Source of the DNA: an uncultured Alphaproteobacteria bacterium
GTDB taxonomy: Bacteria > Pseudomonadota > Alphaproteobacteria > UBA7887
Assembly: GCA_902562525.1 (NCBI GenBank)
Contig: CACETT010000008.1
Coordinates: forward strand, 1-37,550
Length of the DNA: 37,550 nt
Direction: 5' to 3'
The notes under the pieces are model-generated. The model worked only from the letters and a program-made list of their open reading frames with translations, had not been told where the DNA came from and ran no database searches. This document shows positions 19,681 through 26,794 of this stretch, in pieces; position 1 is the first letter of the stretch; every line of letters begins with the position of its first letter. The translations under genes and the position numbers were made by a program.

Positions 19681-20217
19681 CTACTTATTCTCAGCAGTAA
19701 TCTCCTCGGTTAAATACAGTGCCAAGCGGCCCAACCTTGTCAACGCATCCACCGATAATGTCGCACCCGAGATGCCATCTATGTAGCGGTCTAGCCGATA
19801 GTCCGCATCCACCGTAGCGCCGACAAACTGATCCGTAAAGAATTTGTGTCTGACCTCCCAACCGCGGCTCTCCCGGTAGATCAAAACTGCAACTCGTTCG
19901 ATCTGCCCGCTTTTCACAACATAGCCAGTTGTTATGGGCCTTACCTTACCTATCTCCTCTAATATCCAAGCAGTTCGCGTCGCGTCAGCCCAGTACCTAA
20001 TCCTCCTTGGACCCTTGCCATGGGTCATTATCCTGCTTGTTACGGACTTCCGGTCTTTGGTAATCCACAATACATCTGGATCCGGGAGAGATGACCCAAA
20101 CACCTCAGCCAAAAAGGTGTCTGGCTCCAGATAAACTTCCTCTGCATGCCCCTCTTGAAAAGGACTAACTAGAACAAAAAGAGCACACAAACTTATCGCC
20201 AGCAATGAGTTCTTCAT
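19681..20217 (-). CDS. Exported FMN-binding domain protein (covalently flavinylated)
   Basis: This 178-residue protein has a signal peptide (about residues 1-25, ending GHA) and an FMN_bind-type domain. DGISGAT at 147-153 is the motif at which ApbE attaches FMN through a phosphoester bond, here at Thr153. Such proteins carry electrons outside the cytoplasmic membrane. Between lie VKSGQIERVAVLIYRESRGWEVRH and KFFTDQFVGAT, typical of the fold. It stands between the porin gene and the PepSY-type membrane gene, all on the minus strand. A strong terminator hairpin sits just before its start, so expression depends on read-through or an unseen promoter. No apbE is in the window. Confidence 0.85.
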   Translation of the reverse strand: MKNSLLAISLCALFVLVSPFQEGHAEEVYLEPDTFLAEVFGSSLPDPDVLWITKDRKSVTSRIMTHGKGPRRIRYWADATRTAWILEEIGKVRPITTGYVVKSGQIERVAVLIYRESRGWEVRHKFFTDQFVGATVDADYRLDRYIDGISGATLSVDALTRLGRLALYLTEEITAENK

Positions 20218-20234
20218 AATTGTAACACCATCAC

Positions 20235-20263
20235 AAAAAGGGAGGGGACTTGCGCCCCCTCCC
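20235..20263 (-). terminator. Strong rho-independent terminator or attenuator between porin and FMN-binding genes
   Basis: Read on the minus strand, GGGAGGGG pairs exactly with CCCCTCCC around the eight-base loop GCGCAAGT and is followed at once by TTTTT. It starts 27 bases after the porin stop and ends 17 bases before the next start codon. It should let abundant porin mRNA end while a fraction reads into the two electron-transfer genes. Confidence 0.85.
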
Positions 20264-20290
20264 CATATTGTCTCAGCTGAAGCTCAAAAA

Positions 20291-21499
20291 CTAGAACTGC
20301 CAGCCAATGCCGAGGTTCAGACGGTCGTCATCAGCCGTACTGTTCTCAATGGTTATCTCGTCGTAATCTGCTTTTAAGACCACATCAGGGTGGATCCAAT
20401 AGTTGAACCCAACCGTGAAACCATCCTCTACACTACCAGTACTGTCGCCGGCGGTGCGATCAAAAGCATAGTAGCGGGCAAATATCCCAAGCTCACCGTC
20501 GCCACCGGCACCAGGTACCGCAAAGCGATAGGAAGGTTCTACGAAGTAACCCCACTGCTCATCCCTACCCAACGATGCTGGACCAACACCTGTGGTGCCT
20601 TCATCTAGATCCCAGCGGGCATACATTGCCTTAAGCCCTACGGGACCGCTCCGATAGTCAGCAGTAAAATTAAGGAGAGTGGCGTCGGTGTCAAAATCCC
20701 TGTCAGTACCGGGTTCGGCCGTGCCTTGAGTGATATCGTCCTGATACTGCGCTGCAACTGTTAGGTTAAGCCCTGGAAATCCGGAATACCGGAGACGTCC
20801 GGTGATAGCTGGCCTATTTGCAACAGCCTCGGCAACTTTTTGACGGCCACCCCGTATCGTAAAAGCCGTCTCGTCAACGTTAAGTCCAGAATGAAAGAAG
20901 AGATCGTATCCCAGTCCTTCACTTAGCTCTCCTCGTGAACCCACACCCGCTTCCCACCAAGTGGTAGGAATGATCTGGGAATGGACGCGGTCACGTTCAA
21001 CCCCAAAGAAAGTTGGTGGCTCATGAGTTTCGTTCAACATCCCCACTGGCACCAAAACAACTCCGGCGAAGACCGCGTTGCTAGGCGAGGTATTATATTC
21101 AATGAACGCCTGTTCGAGTTCAACTTCACCAGGCTGACCTTCGCCCGCAAGCGCGTGTTCAAGCTCAAATTCTCCTTGCACCCGCAACTTGTCATTGAAT
21201 TCATATTCAGTGAAAAGCACCCAACGATGGACGTCAATCTGTTGCCTGTCACCAGCGTTGTAATGTACTTCGGCATAGCCGCCCCAAAGAACGTCACCGC
21301 CTCCGTGGCCATGGCCCCCGGAGCCCGCCGACTCTTCTATCATTTCCCCAGTAGTCTCGACCTTCATTTCGAGCTCCTGGATTTTATCCCACATTTCTTC
21401 CGCAGTAGGCGGCTCCGCCAAAACTTGCGAAGATGCAACACAGAGGCCTAGCCCGATAGTGGCCGCCCCCAATACTACATTACTTCCATTATTCTTCAT
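20291..21499 (-). CDS. Outer-membrane porin with N-terminal coiled segment and His-rich linker
   Basis: This 402-residue protein has a signal peptide (about residues 1-28, cut after VLA), a short coiled-coil-like stretch (EEMWDKIQELEMKVE), a glycine/histidine linker (GGHGHGGGD, 61-69), and a beta-barrel of alternating strands ending in the outer-membrane C-terminal signature GIGWQF. It resembles OprO/OprP-like porins without enough detail to name the solute. The ATG at 21499 follows AAAGG at good spacing. A reading from 21562 would begin inside the promoter. Fur-like boxes upstream, and flavin reductase-type genes downstream, suggest an iron- or metal-related solute. The HGH linker could bind metal. 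Confidence 0.8.
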   Translation of the reverse strand: MKNNGSNVVLGAATIGLGLCVASSQVLAEPPTAEEMWDKIQELEMKVETTGEMIEESAGSGGHGHGGGDVLWGGYAEVHYNAGDRQQIDVHRWVLFTEYEFNDKLRVQGEFELEHALAGEGQPGEVELEQAFIEYNTSPSNAVFAGVVLVPVGMLNETHEPPTFFGVERDRVHSQIIPTTWWEAGVGSRGELSEGLGYDLFFHSGLNVDETAFTIRGGRQKVAEAVANRPAITGRLRYSGFPGLNLTVAAQYQDDITQGTAEPGTDRDFDTDATLLNFTADYRSGPVGLKAMYARWDLDEGTTGVGPASLGRDEQWGYFVEPSYRFAVPGAGGDGELGIFARYYAFDRTAGDSTGSVEDGFTVGFNYWIHPDVVLKADYDEITIENSTADDDRLNLGIGWQF

Positions 21500-21533
21500 T
21501 TGAGAATGCCTTTTATTATCAATAATTCGCCTT

Positions 21534-21562
21534 AAGATAATGATTTGCGTTCTCATTCGCAA
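21534..21562 (-). promoter_or_regulatory. Porin promoter overlapped by a Fur-like box
   Basis: On the minus strand TTGCGA (21562-21557) and TATCTT (21539-21534) are 17 bases apart, each matching four of six sigma70 consensus positions. On the plus strand 21536-21554 reads GATAATGATTTGCGTTCTC, matching 14 of 19 positions of the classical Fur box GATAATGATAATCATTATC. The box covers the spacer and -10, the usual place for repression. The porin ATG is 35 bases downstream of the -10. Confidence 0.6.
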
Positions 21563-21654
21563 GGAGTCTGCGACCTATTCTCACCTAAACTCCCCAATCG
21601 TGACATTTTTGCGACACTCGGACAGCCCCACACCCCCGTGATAAAAGATACCGG

Positions 21655-21772
21655 CCAAAGAAATGTGCCCGTTAGTAAGAAGAGGACTAACGGACACGAA
21701 GTCTAAGTAAAGATGAGCAAAGGGCTTGTTTAGGCTGGCGAGAAGGGACTAGCCACCCCTAAACAAGCGATT
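21655..21772 (-). ncRNA. Candidate structured small RNA or porin leader RNA
   Basis: Two strong hairpins lie in the 358-base gap between bfr and the porin. In the first, GCTTGTTTAGG (21724-21734) and CCTAAACAAGC (21758-21768) are exact 11-base complements around a 23-base loop. In the second, arms 21665-21676 and 21686-21697 pair over 12 bases with one mismatch around a nine-base loop, and on the minus strand a weakly T-rich ATTTCTTT follows. A near-consensus minus-strand promoter with an adjacent Fur-like box puts the predicted first base just before the first hairpin. The product would be either a small RNA of about 115 bases or the first part of a 270-base porin leader. No coding frame fits. 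The 3' end is a guess. Confidence 0.45.
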
Positions 21773-21775
21773 CGA

Positions 21776-21820
21776 GTTATAGCTGATTATGCGCCGCATT
21801 GTCAATGCGAATAATTCTCA
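21776..21820 (-). promoter_or_regulatory. Near-consensus sigma70 promoter with adjoining Fur-like box
   Basis: On the minus strand TTGACA (21805-21800) is a perfect -35 and TATAAC (21781-21776) a five-of-six -10, 18 bases apart. Directly upstream, touching the -35, plus-strand TGCGAATAATTCTCA (21806-21820) matches 11 of 14 defined positions of the 7-1-7 Fur box TGATAAT-N-ATTATCA. It lies 37 bases beyond the bfr stop and drives transcription toward the hairpins and the porin. Confidence 0.65.
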
Positions 21821-21857
21821 ATTGCAAAATTCGTCCATTCAGGCAGACCCAGCCCGC

Positions 21858-22331
21858 TTATTCGGTTCCCATATGGTCTTGCAGATAATTCTCCAGACCG
21901 ACAGACTTTATCCTAGACTGTTGGGTCTCTATCCAATCTATGTGCTCCTCCGTGTCTTCAAGAATCTTTTCAAAGATCTCTCTAGACACGAAATCAGCCA
22001 AACCCTCACATATGGTGATAGCTTCCTTCAGACAGCCTTGGTTATCCATTTCAACTGATAGGTCGCAGCGAAAGATTTCCGGCACATCCTCGCCAATTTT
22101 GAGCTTACCCAGATCCTGCAAATTTGGCAGCCCTTCGAGAAGCAAAACTCTTTTTATAATATAATCCGCATGCTTCATTTCCCCGATCGACTCTTCGTAG
22201 ACCTTCTGACCCAACTTTAAAAAGCCCCAATCTTCTAACATCCGAGCGTGAAGAAAATATTGATTAACCGCCGTCAGTTCATTAGTCAAAATGCGGTTCA
22301 ACTGCGCCAGTACTTTCGGTTCACCTTTCAT
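21858..22331 (-). CDS. bfr: Bacterioferritin
   Basis: Bfr forms a 24-subunit heme-containing shell that oxidises and stores iron. The 157-residue length is standard from the ATG at 22331, which GGGGAG precedes at good spacing. A longer reading from 22439 lacks family support. By alignment with E. coli Bfr, ferroxidase ligands Glu18, Glu51, His54, Glu94 and His130 are present, and the heme ligand is Met52 in GEMKHAD. The sixth ferroxidase ligand, Glu127, is replaced by Thr in LEDTEEHIDW. It may therefore work with a second Bfr subunit or have an altered iron site. It is divergent from bfd, whose product helps release its iron. Confidence 0.95.
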   Translation of the reverse strand: MKGEPKVLAQLNRILTNELTAVNQYFLHARMLEDWGFLKLGQKVYEESIGEMKHADYIIKRVLLLEGLPNLQDLGKLKIGEDVPEIFRCDLSVEMDNQGCLKEAITICEGLADFVSREIFEKILEDTEEHIDWIETQQSRIKSVGLENYLQDHMGTE

Positions 22332-22443
22332 GAGCTGATCTCCCCTTTTTGTCCCGGTATCAACAAACCCATAGGACGAGATAAACAGTATTCCCTCAGA
22401 TACTGGTGCCATACCCAAACGCTGGGACCGGCACAACACAAGC

Positions 22444-22511
22444 TAGAAATCATTCTACTGTATGGCTAGATCCCAGTTCAACTTCCAGTTGTGATAACGA
22501 CTCGCATTCGC
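22444..22511. promoter_or_regulatory. Possible iron-regulator sites between divergent bfr and bfd
   Basis: TAGAA-ATCA-TTCTA (22444-22457) is a perfect short palindrome that recalls the TAGAA/TTCTA arms of Irr-type iron control elements, though I cannot confirm the spacing. At 22493-22511 GATAACGACTCGCATTCGC matches about 12 of 19 Fur-box positions. Both lie in the 222-base gap where bfr and bfd promoters must be. Each is weak alone. Confidence 0.35.
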
Positions 22512-22553
22512 GCATTTTTTTTGATAGCATCCTTTCGGGAGGAAACGGAACGT

Positions 22554-22784
22554 ATGTATGTATGCAACTGCAATGGCATCTCAGAACGCATGGTGCAAAC
22601 CGCACTTAAGGATGGAGCAAGCACTTGGACCGAAGTGCATGAATATTTTGACTTTTCTCCGTGCTGCGGTAAATGCAGCTCAGAAATGACTAGCACAATT
22701 GCATTGCAGCGTCAGCGGACATCCACTGCCAAGTCGCCACCTCAACCCATCCTGAAGCCGGATCTGTTAGCGAGCGATTGTTAG
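22554..22784 (+). CDS. bfd: Bacterioferritin-associated ferredoxin
   Basis: Bfd is a small [2Fe-2S] protein that docks on bacterioferritin and reduces its stored iron for release. The 76-residue protein has the four cluster cysteines at 4, 6, 38 and 41 (YVCNCNG and PCCGKC), the same positions as in E. coli Bfd. The ATG at 22554 is chosen because GGAGGAAACGGA precedes it. An ATG at 22491 would add 21 residues before the cluster. It is divergent from bfr across 222 bases. The tail beyond residue 50 is polar and longer than in E. coli. The 249 bases after it, up to aroC, hold nothing I can identify. Confidence 0.93.
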   Translation: MYVCNCNGISERMVQTALKDGASTWTEVHEYFDFSPCCGKCSSEMTSTIALQRQRTSTAKSPPQPILKPDLLASDC

Positions 22785-23033
22785 ATTGTTTTTGTGGGCT
22801 AATCTTCAACCCGAAAAACTTTTGGCTGTTTTCACAAGACCACAGCCCACGTTTCCTGATCAGCCTAAGCTAGCGAAAATTACAAAGCCTGCTGAAACTG
22901 CTACTGAAGATCCTCTGCCACACACTTTAGATAAGCTACACAAAAACGCCCAGACCTAGCGTTGTAAGGTTAGCCCATAGCAGGTCCTATTATTCGGCAT
23001 TTTTCTCTAAATCTGCTAATACGGGCATTCATT

Positions 23034-24110
23034 TTACCGGCCTATTTGCCCGCGATGGCGAAGAAAATGATCCGCCAAAACGCAAGCCATCATTGCTTCC
23101 CCGACAGGAACTGCCCTTATACCTACACATGGGTCATGGCGGCCTTTCGTAGAAATTTCTGTCTCCGCCCCATCCACATCAACAGTCTGGACAGGCTCTA
23201 GTATAGAACTAGTGGGCTTAACCGCAAAACGGGCCACTATTTCTTGCCCTGTGCTAATCCCACCGAGGATGCCACCAGCATTGTTGGAAAGAAACTTAGG
23301 CTTATCCCTCGAACCTGCTCGCATTTCGTCAGCGTTCTCTTTCCCCGTCATCCTAACGACATCCAAGCCAGCACCTATTTCGACTGCCTTAACGGCATTT
23401 ATCGTCATGAAACCCTTGGCCAAATCGCCGTCCAACTTATCGTAAACAGGCTCACCCCATCCTGCCGGCACTCCACTCGCGACGACCTCTATCATAGCAC
23501 CCAGCGACAAACCTTTCTTTCGAATTGTTGTCAAAGTTTCTGCCCAATCCAAAGCAACATCGGCATCAGGACACCAGAATGGATTCTTTTCCACTTCATC
23601 CCAATCCCACGATCCCCGCTTAACTGGCTGATCTCCGATCTGGACTAGGGCTCCTCGAATTTTTATCTTTTCCCCCAGAATTTTTCGGGCAACCGCGCCG
23701 GCTGCGACACGCATCGCTGTCTCACGGGCACTCGCCCTCCCGCCGCCTCTATAATCTCGAATCCCATACTTCGCCCGATATGTATAGTCTGCGTGAGCGG
23801 GCCTTAGTTTATTCTTAATCTCACTATAATCTCGCGACCGCTGATCTTCATTACATATAATCAAGCCTATAGGGGTTCCAGTGGTATAGCCCTCAAAAAC
23901 CCCCGAGACAATTTTAACTAAGTCCGCTTCCTGCCTTTGTGTTGTATAACGAGACCGACCCGGTCGACGCCGGTCTAGCCAGTACTGCAAATCTTCTTCC
24001 GAAAGCTCTATCTTGGGCGGCACTCCATCTACCACGCACCCTATTTGCGGCCCATGGCTTTCACCCCATGTGGTGAACCGAAACGCGTGCCCAAATGAAT
24101 TACCCGGCAT
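23034..24110 (-). CDS. aroC: Chorismate synthase
   Basis: AroC makes chorismate from EPSP using reduced FMN, the last shared step toward aromatic amino acids, folate and quinones. The 358-residue protein has the three family signatures: [23 protein letters not shown] with the first conserved His, the [23 protein letters not shown] segment (described as positions about 123-145), and [19 protein letters not shown] near the C-terminus. It starts seven bases after the fabI stop, so fabI and aroC form an operon, a pairing familiar from alphaproteobacteria. Confidence 0.97.
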   Translation of the reverse strand: MPGNSFGHAFRFTTWGESHGPQIGCVVDGVPPKIELSEEDLQYWLDRRRPGRSRYTTQRQEADLVKIVSGVFEGYTTGTPIGLIICNEDQRSRDYSEIKNKLRPAHADYTYRAKYGIRDYRGGGRASARETAMRVAAGAVARKILGEKIKIRGALVQIGDQPVKRGSWDWDEVEKNPFWCPDADVALDWAETLTTIRKKGLSLGAMIEVVASGVPAGWGEPVYDKLDGDLAKGFMTINAVKAVEIGAGLDVVRMTGKENADEMRAGSRDKPKFLSNNAGGILGGISTGQEIVARFAVKPTSSILEPVQTVDVDGAETEISTKGRHDPCVGIRAVPVGEAMMACVLADHFLRHRGQIGR

Positions 24111-24117
24111 CAGCCAC

Positions 24118-24954
24118 TCACACCGTGGAGATATCTGGAGCGTCAGGCCTTTTCATTCCAACCACATGATAACCTGCATCCACGTGATGGATCTCGCCAG
24201 TGACTCCTGAGCTGAGGTCACTCAAGAGGTAAAGAGCCGCTCCCCCAACATCTTCAATTGTCACGTTGCGCTGAAGCGGACTGTTGAGCTCATTCCACTT
24301 CAAAATATATCGAAAATCACCAACACCACTGGCCGCCAAGGTTTTTATTGGCCCCGCCGAAATAGCATTAACACGGATCCCCTCCCCACCTAAATCAGCC
24401 GCAATATAACGGACGCTAGCCTCTAAGGCAGCTTTCGCAACTCCCATCACATTGTAGTGGGGGATAACGCGTTCAGCTCCATAATAACTTAGGGTGAGTA
24501 AACTTCCTCCGTTCTTCATCAAAGACGCAGCACGACGGCAAACGGCTGTAAACGAGTAACAAGAAATTTGCATGGTCTGGGAAAAATTCTCAGCACTGGT
24601 ATCTACGTATCGTCCCTTGAGCTCTTCCTTATCCGAAAATGCAATGGCGTGAACTACAAAATCCAGTCCTCCCCAGCGATTTTGAATATCAGCAAAAACT
24701 GAATCTAGAGCCACATCGTCACTTACATCACAGGGCAATAAAACATTAGAACCTAGAGACTCAGCCAGGGGACCCACTCGTTTTGCAAGCGCCTCACCCT
24801 GATAGGTAAAAGCTAATTCCGCTCCGTGTTCAGCCGCTGATCGGGCAATGCCCCACGCAAGGGACCGATCATTGGCGACACCCATAACCAGGCCTCTTTT
24901 CCCGGCCATCAGCGGTTTTGCCACTTCTCCTCCGGCTGACTCTGGCTTACTCAT
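24118..24954 (-). CDS. fabI: Enoyl-ACP reductase (NADH-dependent, FabI type)
   Basis: FabI reduces trans-2-enoyl-ACP, the last step of each fatty acid elongation round. The 278-residue short-chain dehydrogenase-like protein has the FabI nucleotide motif [27 protein letters not shown] (about residues 25-51), [15 protein letters not shown], and the active-site Tyr and Lys in [21 protein letters not shown], then [20 protein letters not shown]. The Y-x6-K spacing is the FabI form and not that of FabG or FabL. GGGGGCT stands before the ATG. It leads the fabI-aroC pair. Confidence 0.95.
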   Translation of the reverse strand: MSKPESAGGEVAKPLMAGKRGLVMGVANDRSLAWGIARSAAEHGAELAFTYQGEALAKRVGPLAESLGSNVLLPCDVSDDVALDSVFADIQNRWGGLDFVVHAIAFSDKEELKGRYVDTSAENFSQTMQISCYSFTAVCRRAASLMKNGGSLLTLSYYGAERVIPHYNVMGVAKAALEASVRYIAADLGGEGIRVNAISAGPIKTLAASGVGDFRYILKWNELNSPLQRNVTIEDVGGAALYLLSDLSSGVTGEIHHVDAGYHVVGMKRPDAPDISTV

Positions 24955-25097
24955 TTGATAGCCCCCATAACATACCTCTGACTGCCACTACCTAATAATC
25001 CCAACTTTCCAGCATTCTACACCAAGAGAGGAAAGAGGGGAAAGACTGGATGACTACAGCACCACTTCTACCAGCTAATATAAGCAAAGCCCACTAG

Positions 25098-25895
25098 CTA
25101 GGCCCCCGTAAAATTTGCTTTTCGCTTGTCTATAAACGCTTCAACGCCTTCCCGAAAGTCCCTTCTTCCAGCGCATTCGGCAAAACACTCTCCCTCCAAT
25201 TGAAGCTGAGCTTCAAACTCATTCTCCAAGCTTCGGTACATAAGCTTCTTAGCTTTACCATATACAAATGTCGGCCCCGCCGCCAATTTATCTGCCAACT
25301 TCGCGCACTCCGAATCCAACTCATCTGCTTTGACAACAAAGTTTACCAATCCCATATCAGCCATCTCCTGAGCGGTATATCTGTTGCCCAACAGTGTCAT
25401 CTCCAATGTCTTTTTAATTCCTATAGCTCTTGGCAAGTGAAAAGAGGAGGAACCATCCGGAGTAGTGCCTATATGGCAATACGCAAGAGTAAAAAAGGCA
25501 TCTTCTTCGGCAATAATCAGATCACAGGCAGCCGCTAGCGAAACACCTGCCCCTGCTGCTGCCCCTCTAACCATCGCTATTATGGGCTTAGACATTCTTC
25601 TCATCGAAAACATAATTGGGTGAAGGTTATGGATACGATGTAGAAAGTATTTTTCTACCTCCTCCGCCTCATGACCCTTGAGGTACTCATTCATCTGGGC
25701 TACATCACCACCAGCCATAAAATGTTCGCCTGCGCCCGTAAGAACTACGCATCTAACTCGTTCATCAAACTCAATATCATGCAGAGCCGCGTCTAACTCC
25801 GCGCGCATGTCCATAGAAAGTGCATTGCGCACCGCAGGTCTGTTCATCGTCAAAGTTGCAACCGCACCATCTTTCTTCACCTCTAGATCCGCCAT
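25098..25895 (-). CDS. Crotonase-family enoyl-CoA hydratase/isomerase (PaaG-like)
   Basis: This 265-residue crotonase has the oxyanion-hole segments HFMAGGDVAQM and GAAAGAGVSLAAACDL. In place of the first hydratase glutamate it has GAGVSLA, and its second catalytic position reads IGTTPDGSSSFHLPR, with an Asp. Loss of the first Glu with a retained Asp is the pattern of isomerases such as PaaG and dienoyl-CoA isomerase, so isomerisation is more likely than hydration. The ATG at 25895 is chosen: GGAGG lies six bases before it, while the ATG at 25901 has no spacing. It stands alone, divergent from maiA, so no pathway can be named. Confidence 0.85.
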   Translation of the reverse strand: MADLEVKKDGAVATLTMNRPAVRNALSMDMRAELDAALHDIEFDERVRCVVLTGAGEHFMAGGDVAQMNEYLKGHEAEEVEKYFLHRIHNLHPIMFSMRRMSKPIIAMVRGAAAGAGVSLAAACDLIIAEEDAFFTLAYCHIGTTPDGSSSFHLPRAIGIKKTLEMTLLGNRYTAQEMADMGLVNFVVKADELDSECAKLADKLAAGPTFVYGKAKKLMYRSLENEFEAQLQLEGECFAECAGRRDFREGVEAFIDKRKANFTGA

Positions 25896-26109
25896 TATCA
25901 TCCTCCATTTTCAGGGCACGCGGCCCACAATTTGAACTTTATTTCCCCCAGAATATTTATCACTTCGTGCCATATTAAAAAGCTCGGTTGGGGAACTAGT
26001 GCCATGAATGTTTGCTAACGAGCCTATCCAGGCTTTAGATTACGAGATAGTCTCTACCATTAACTGGCCAACTTTGGCAAAATACATATAACCGGCATGG
26101 CAAAAAATA

Positions 26110-26757
26110 ATGTTTAAACTATACGGCTATTTCCGATCATCAGCTGCTTATCGCGTTCGCATAGCTCTTAACCTTAAGAAAATTGAATGGACCTCGGAAG
26201 CAGTCCACCTGACCAAAAATGGCGGCGAGCAATTCCATGAGCCTTATAAAAAGGTCAATCCCCAGTCCCTGCTGCCTACCATCGAGGAAAACGGGAAGCA
26301 ACTAACCCAATCCTTGGCTATACTAGAATATTTGGACGAGCTCTATCCAGACCCCCCTCTTCTTCCAAAATTACCAATCCACCGGGCCCAGGCCCGCGCT
26401 CTCGCATTAGCGGTAGCGTGTGACATCCACCCTATCAATAATTTACGCGTGCTAAAATATCTGACCCAGAAAATGGGACTCGATGAAGCCCAAAAAACTG
26501 AATGGTACCGACATTGGATCTCTGTTGGTCTGGAAGCAATAGAAACTATGCTCGAGCAACAAACTGAGACCGCTGAATTCTGTTTTGGATCTCAGGTCAG
26601 CCTGGCCGATATTTGCCTGATACCGCAAGTGTTTAACGCCAACCGATTTGACTGCGATCTTAGCGCTTATCCCATCATCACCCGCATTAATGCAAATTGC
26701 CTCGCCATAGAGGAGTTTCAAAAAGCAGAACCGCAAAATCAGGAAGACGCCGAGTGA
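26110..26757 (+). CDS. maiA: Maleylacetoacetate isomerase / zeta-class glutathione S-transferase
   Basis: Zeta-class GSTs use glutathione to isomerise maleylacetoacetate to fumarylacetoacetate in tyrosine or homogentisate breakdown, or maleylpyruvate in gentisate breakdown. The 215-residue protein has the zeta active-site segment YFRSSAAYRVRIALNL near residue 7, then NPQSLLPTIEENG and LTQSLAILEYLDELYP from the thioredoxin fold, and a C-terminal helical domain with VSLADICLIPQVFNANRF. The zeta motif is usually SSxS/A/C, met here by SSAAY. Neither homogentisate dioxygenase nor fumarylacetoacetase is nearby, so the substrate is assigned from family only. Confidence 0.88.
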   Translation: MFKLYGYFRSSAAYRVRIALNLKKIEWTSEAVHLTKNGGEQFHEPYKKVNPQSLLPTIEENGKQLTQSLAILEYLDELYPDPPLLPKLPIHRAQARALALAVACDIHPINNLRVLKYLTQKMGLDEAQKTEWYRHWISVGLEAIETMLEQQTETAEFCFGSQVSLADICLIPQVFNANRFDCDLSAYPIITRINANCLAIEEFQKAEPQNQEDAE

Positions 26758-26794
26758 CTAGAGCGAGTGGCACTCCGTCCGCCTGGGAAATGGG

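Noticed and set aside
22793-22853. GTGGGCT and AGCCCAC as a hairpin after bfd
   Set aside because: The arms are seven bases with a loop of more than 40 bases and no T-run, so it is likely chance.
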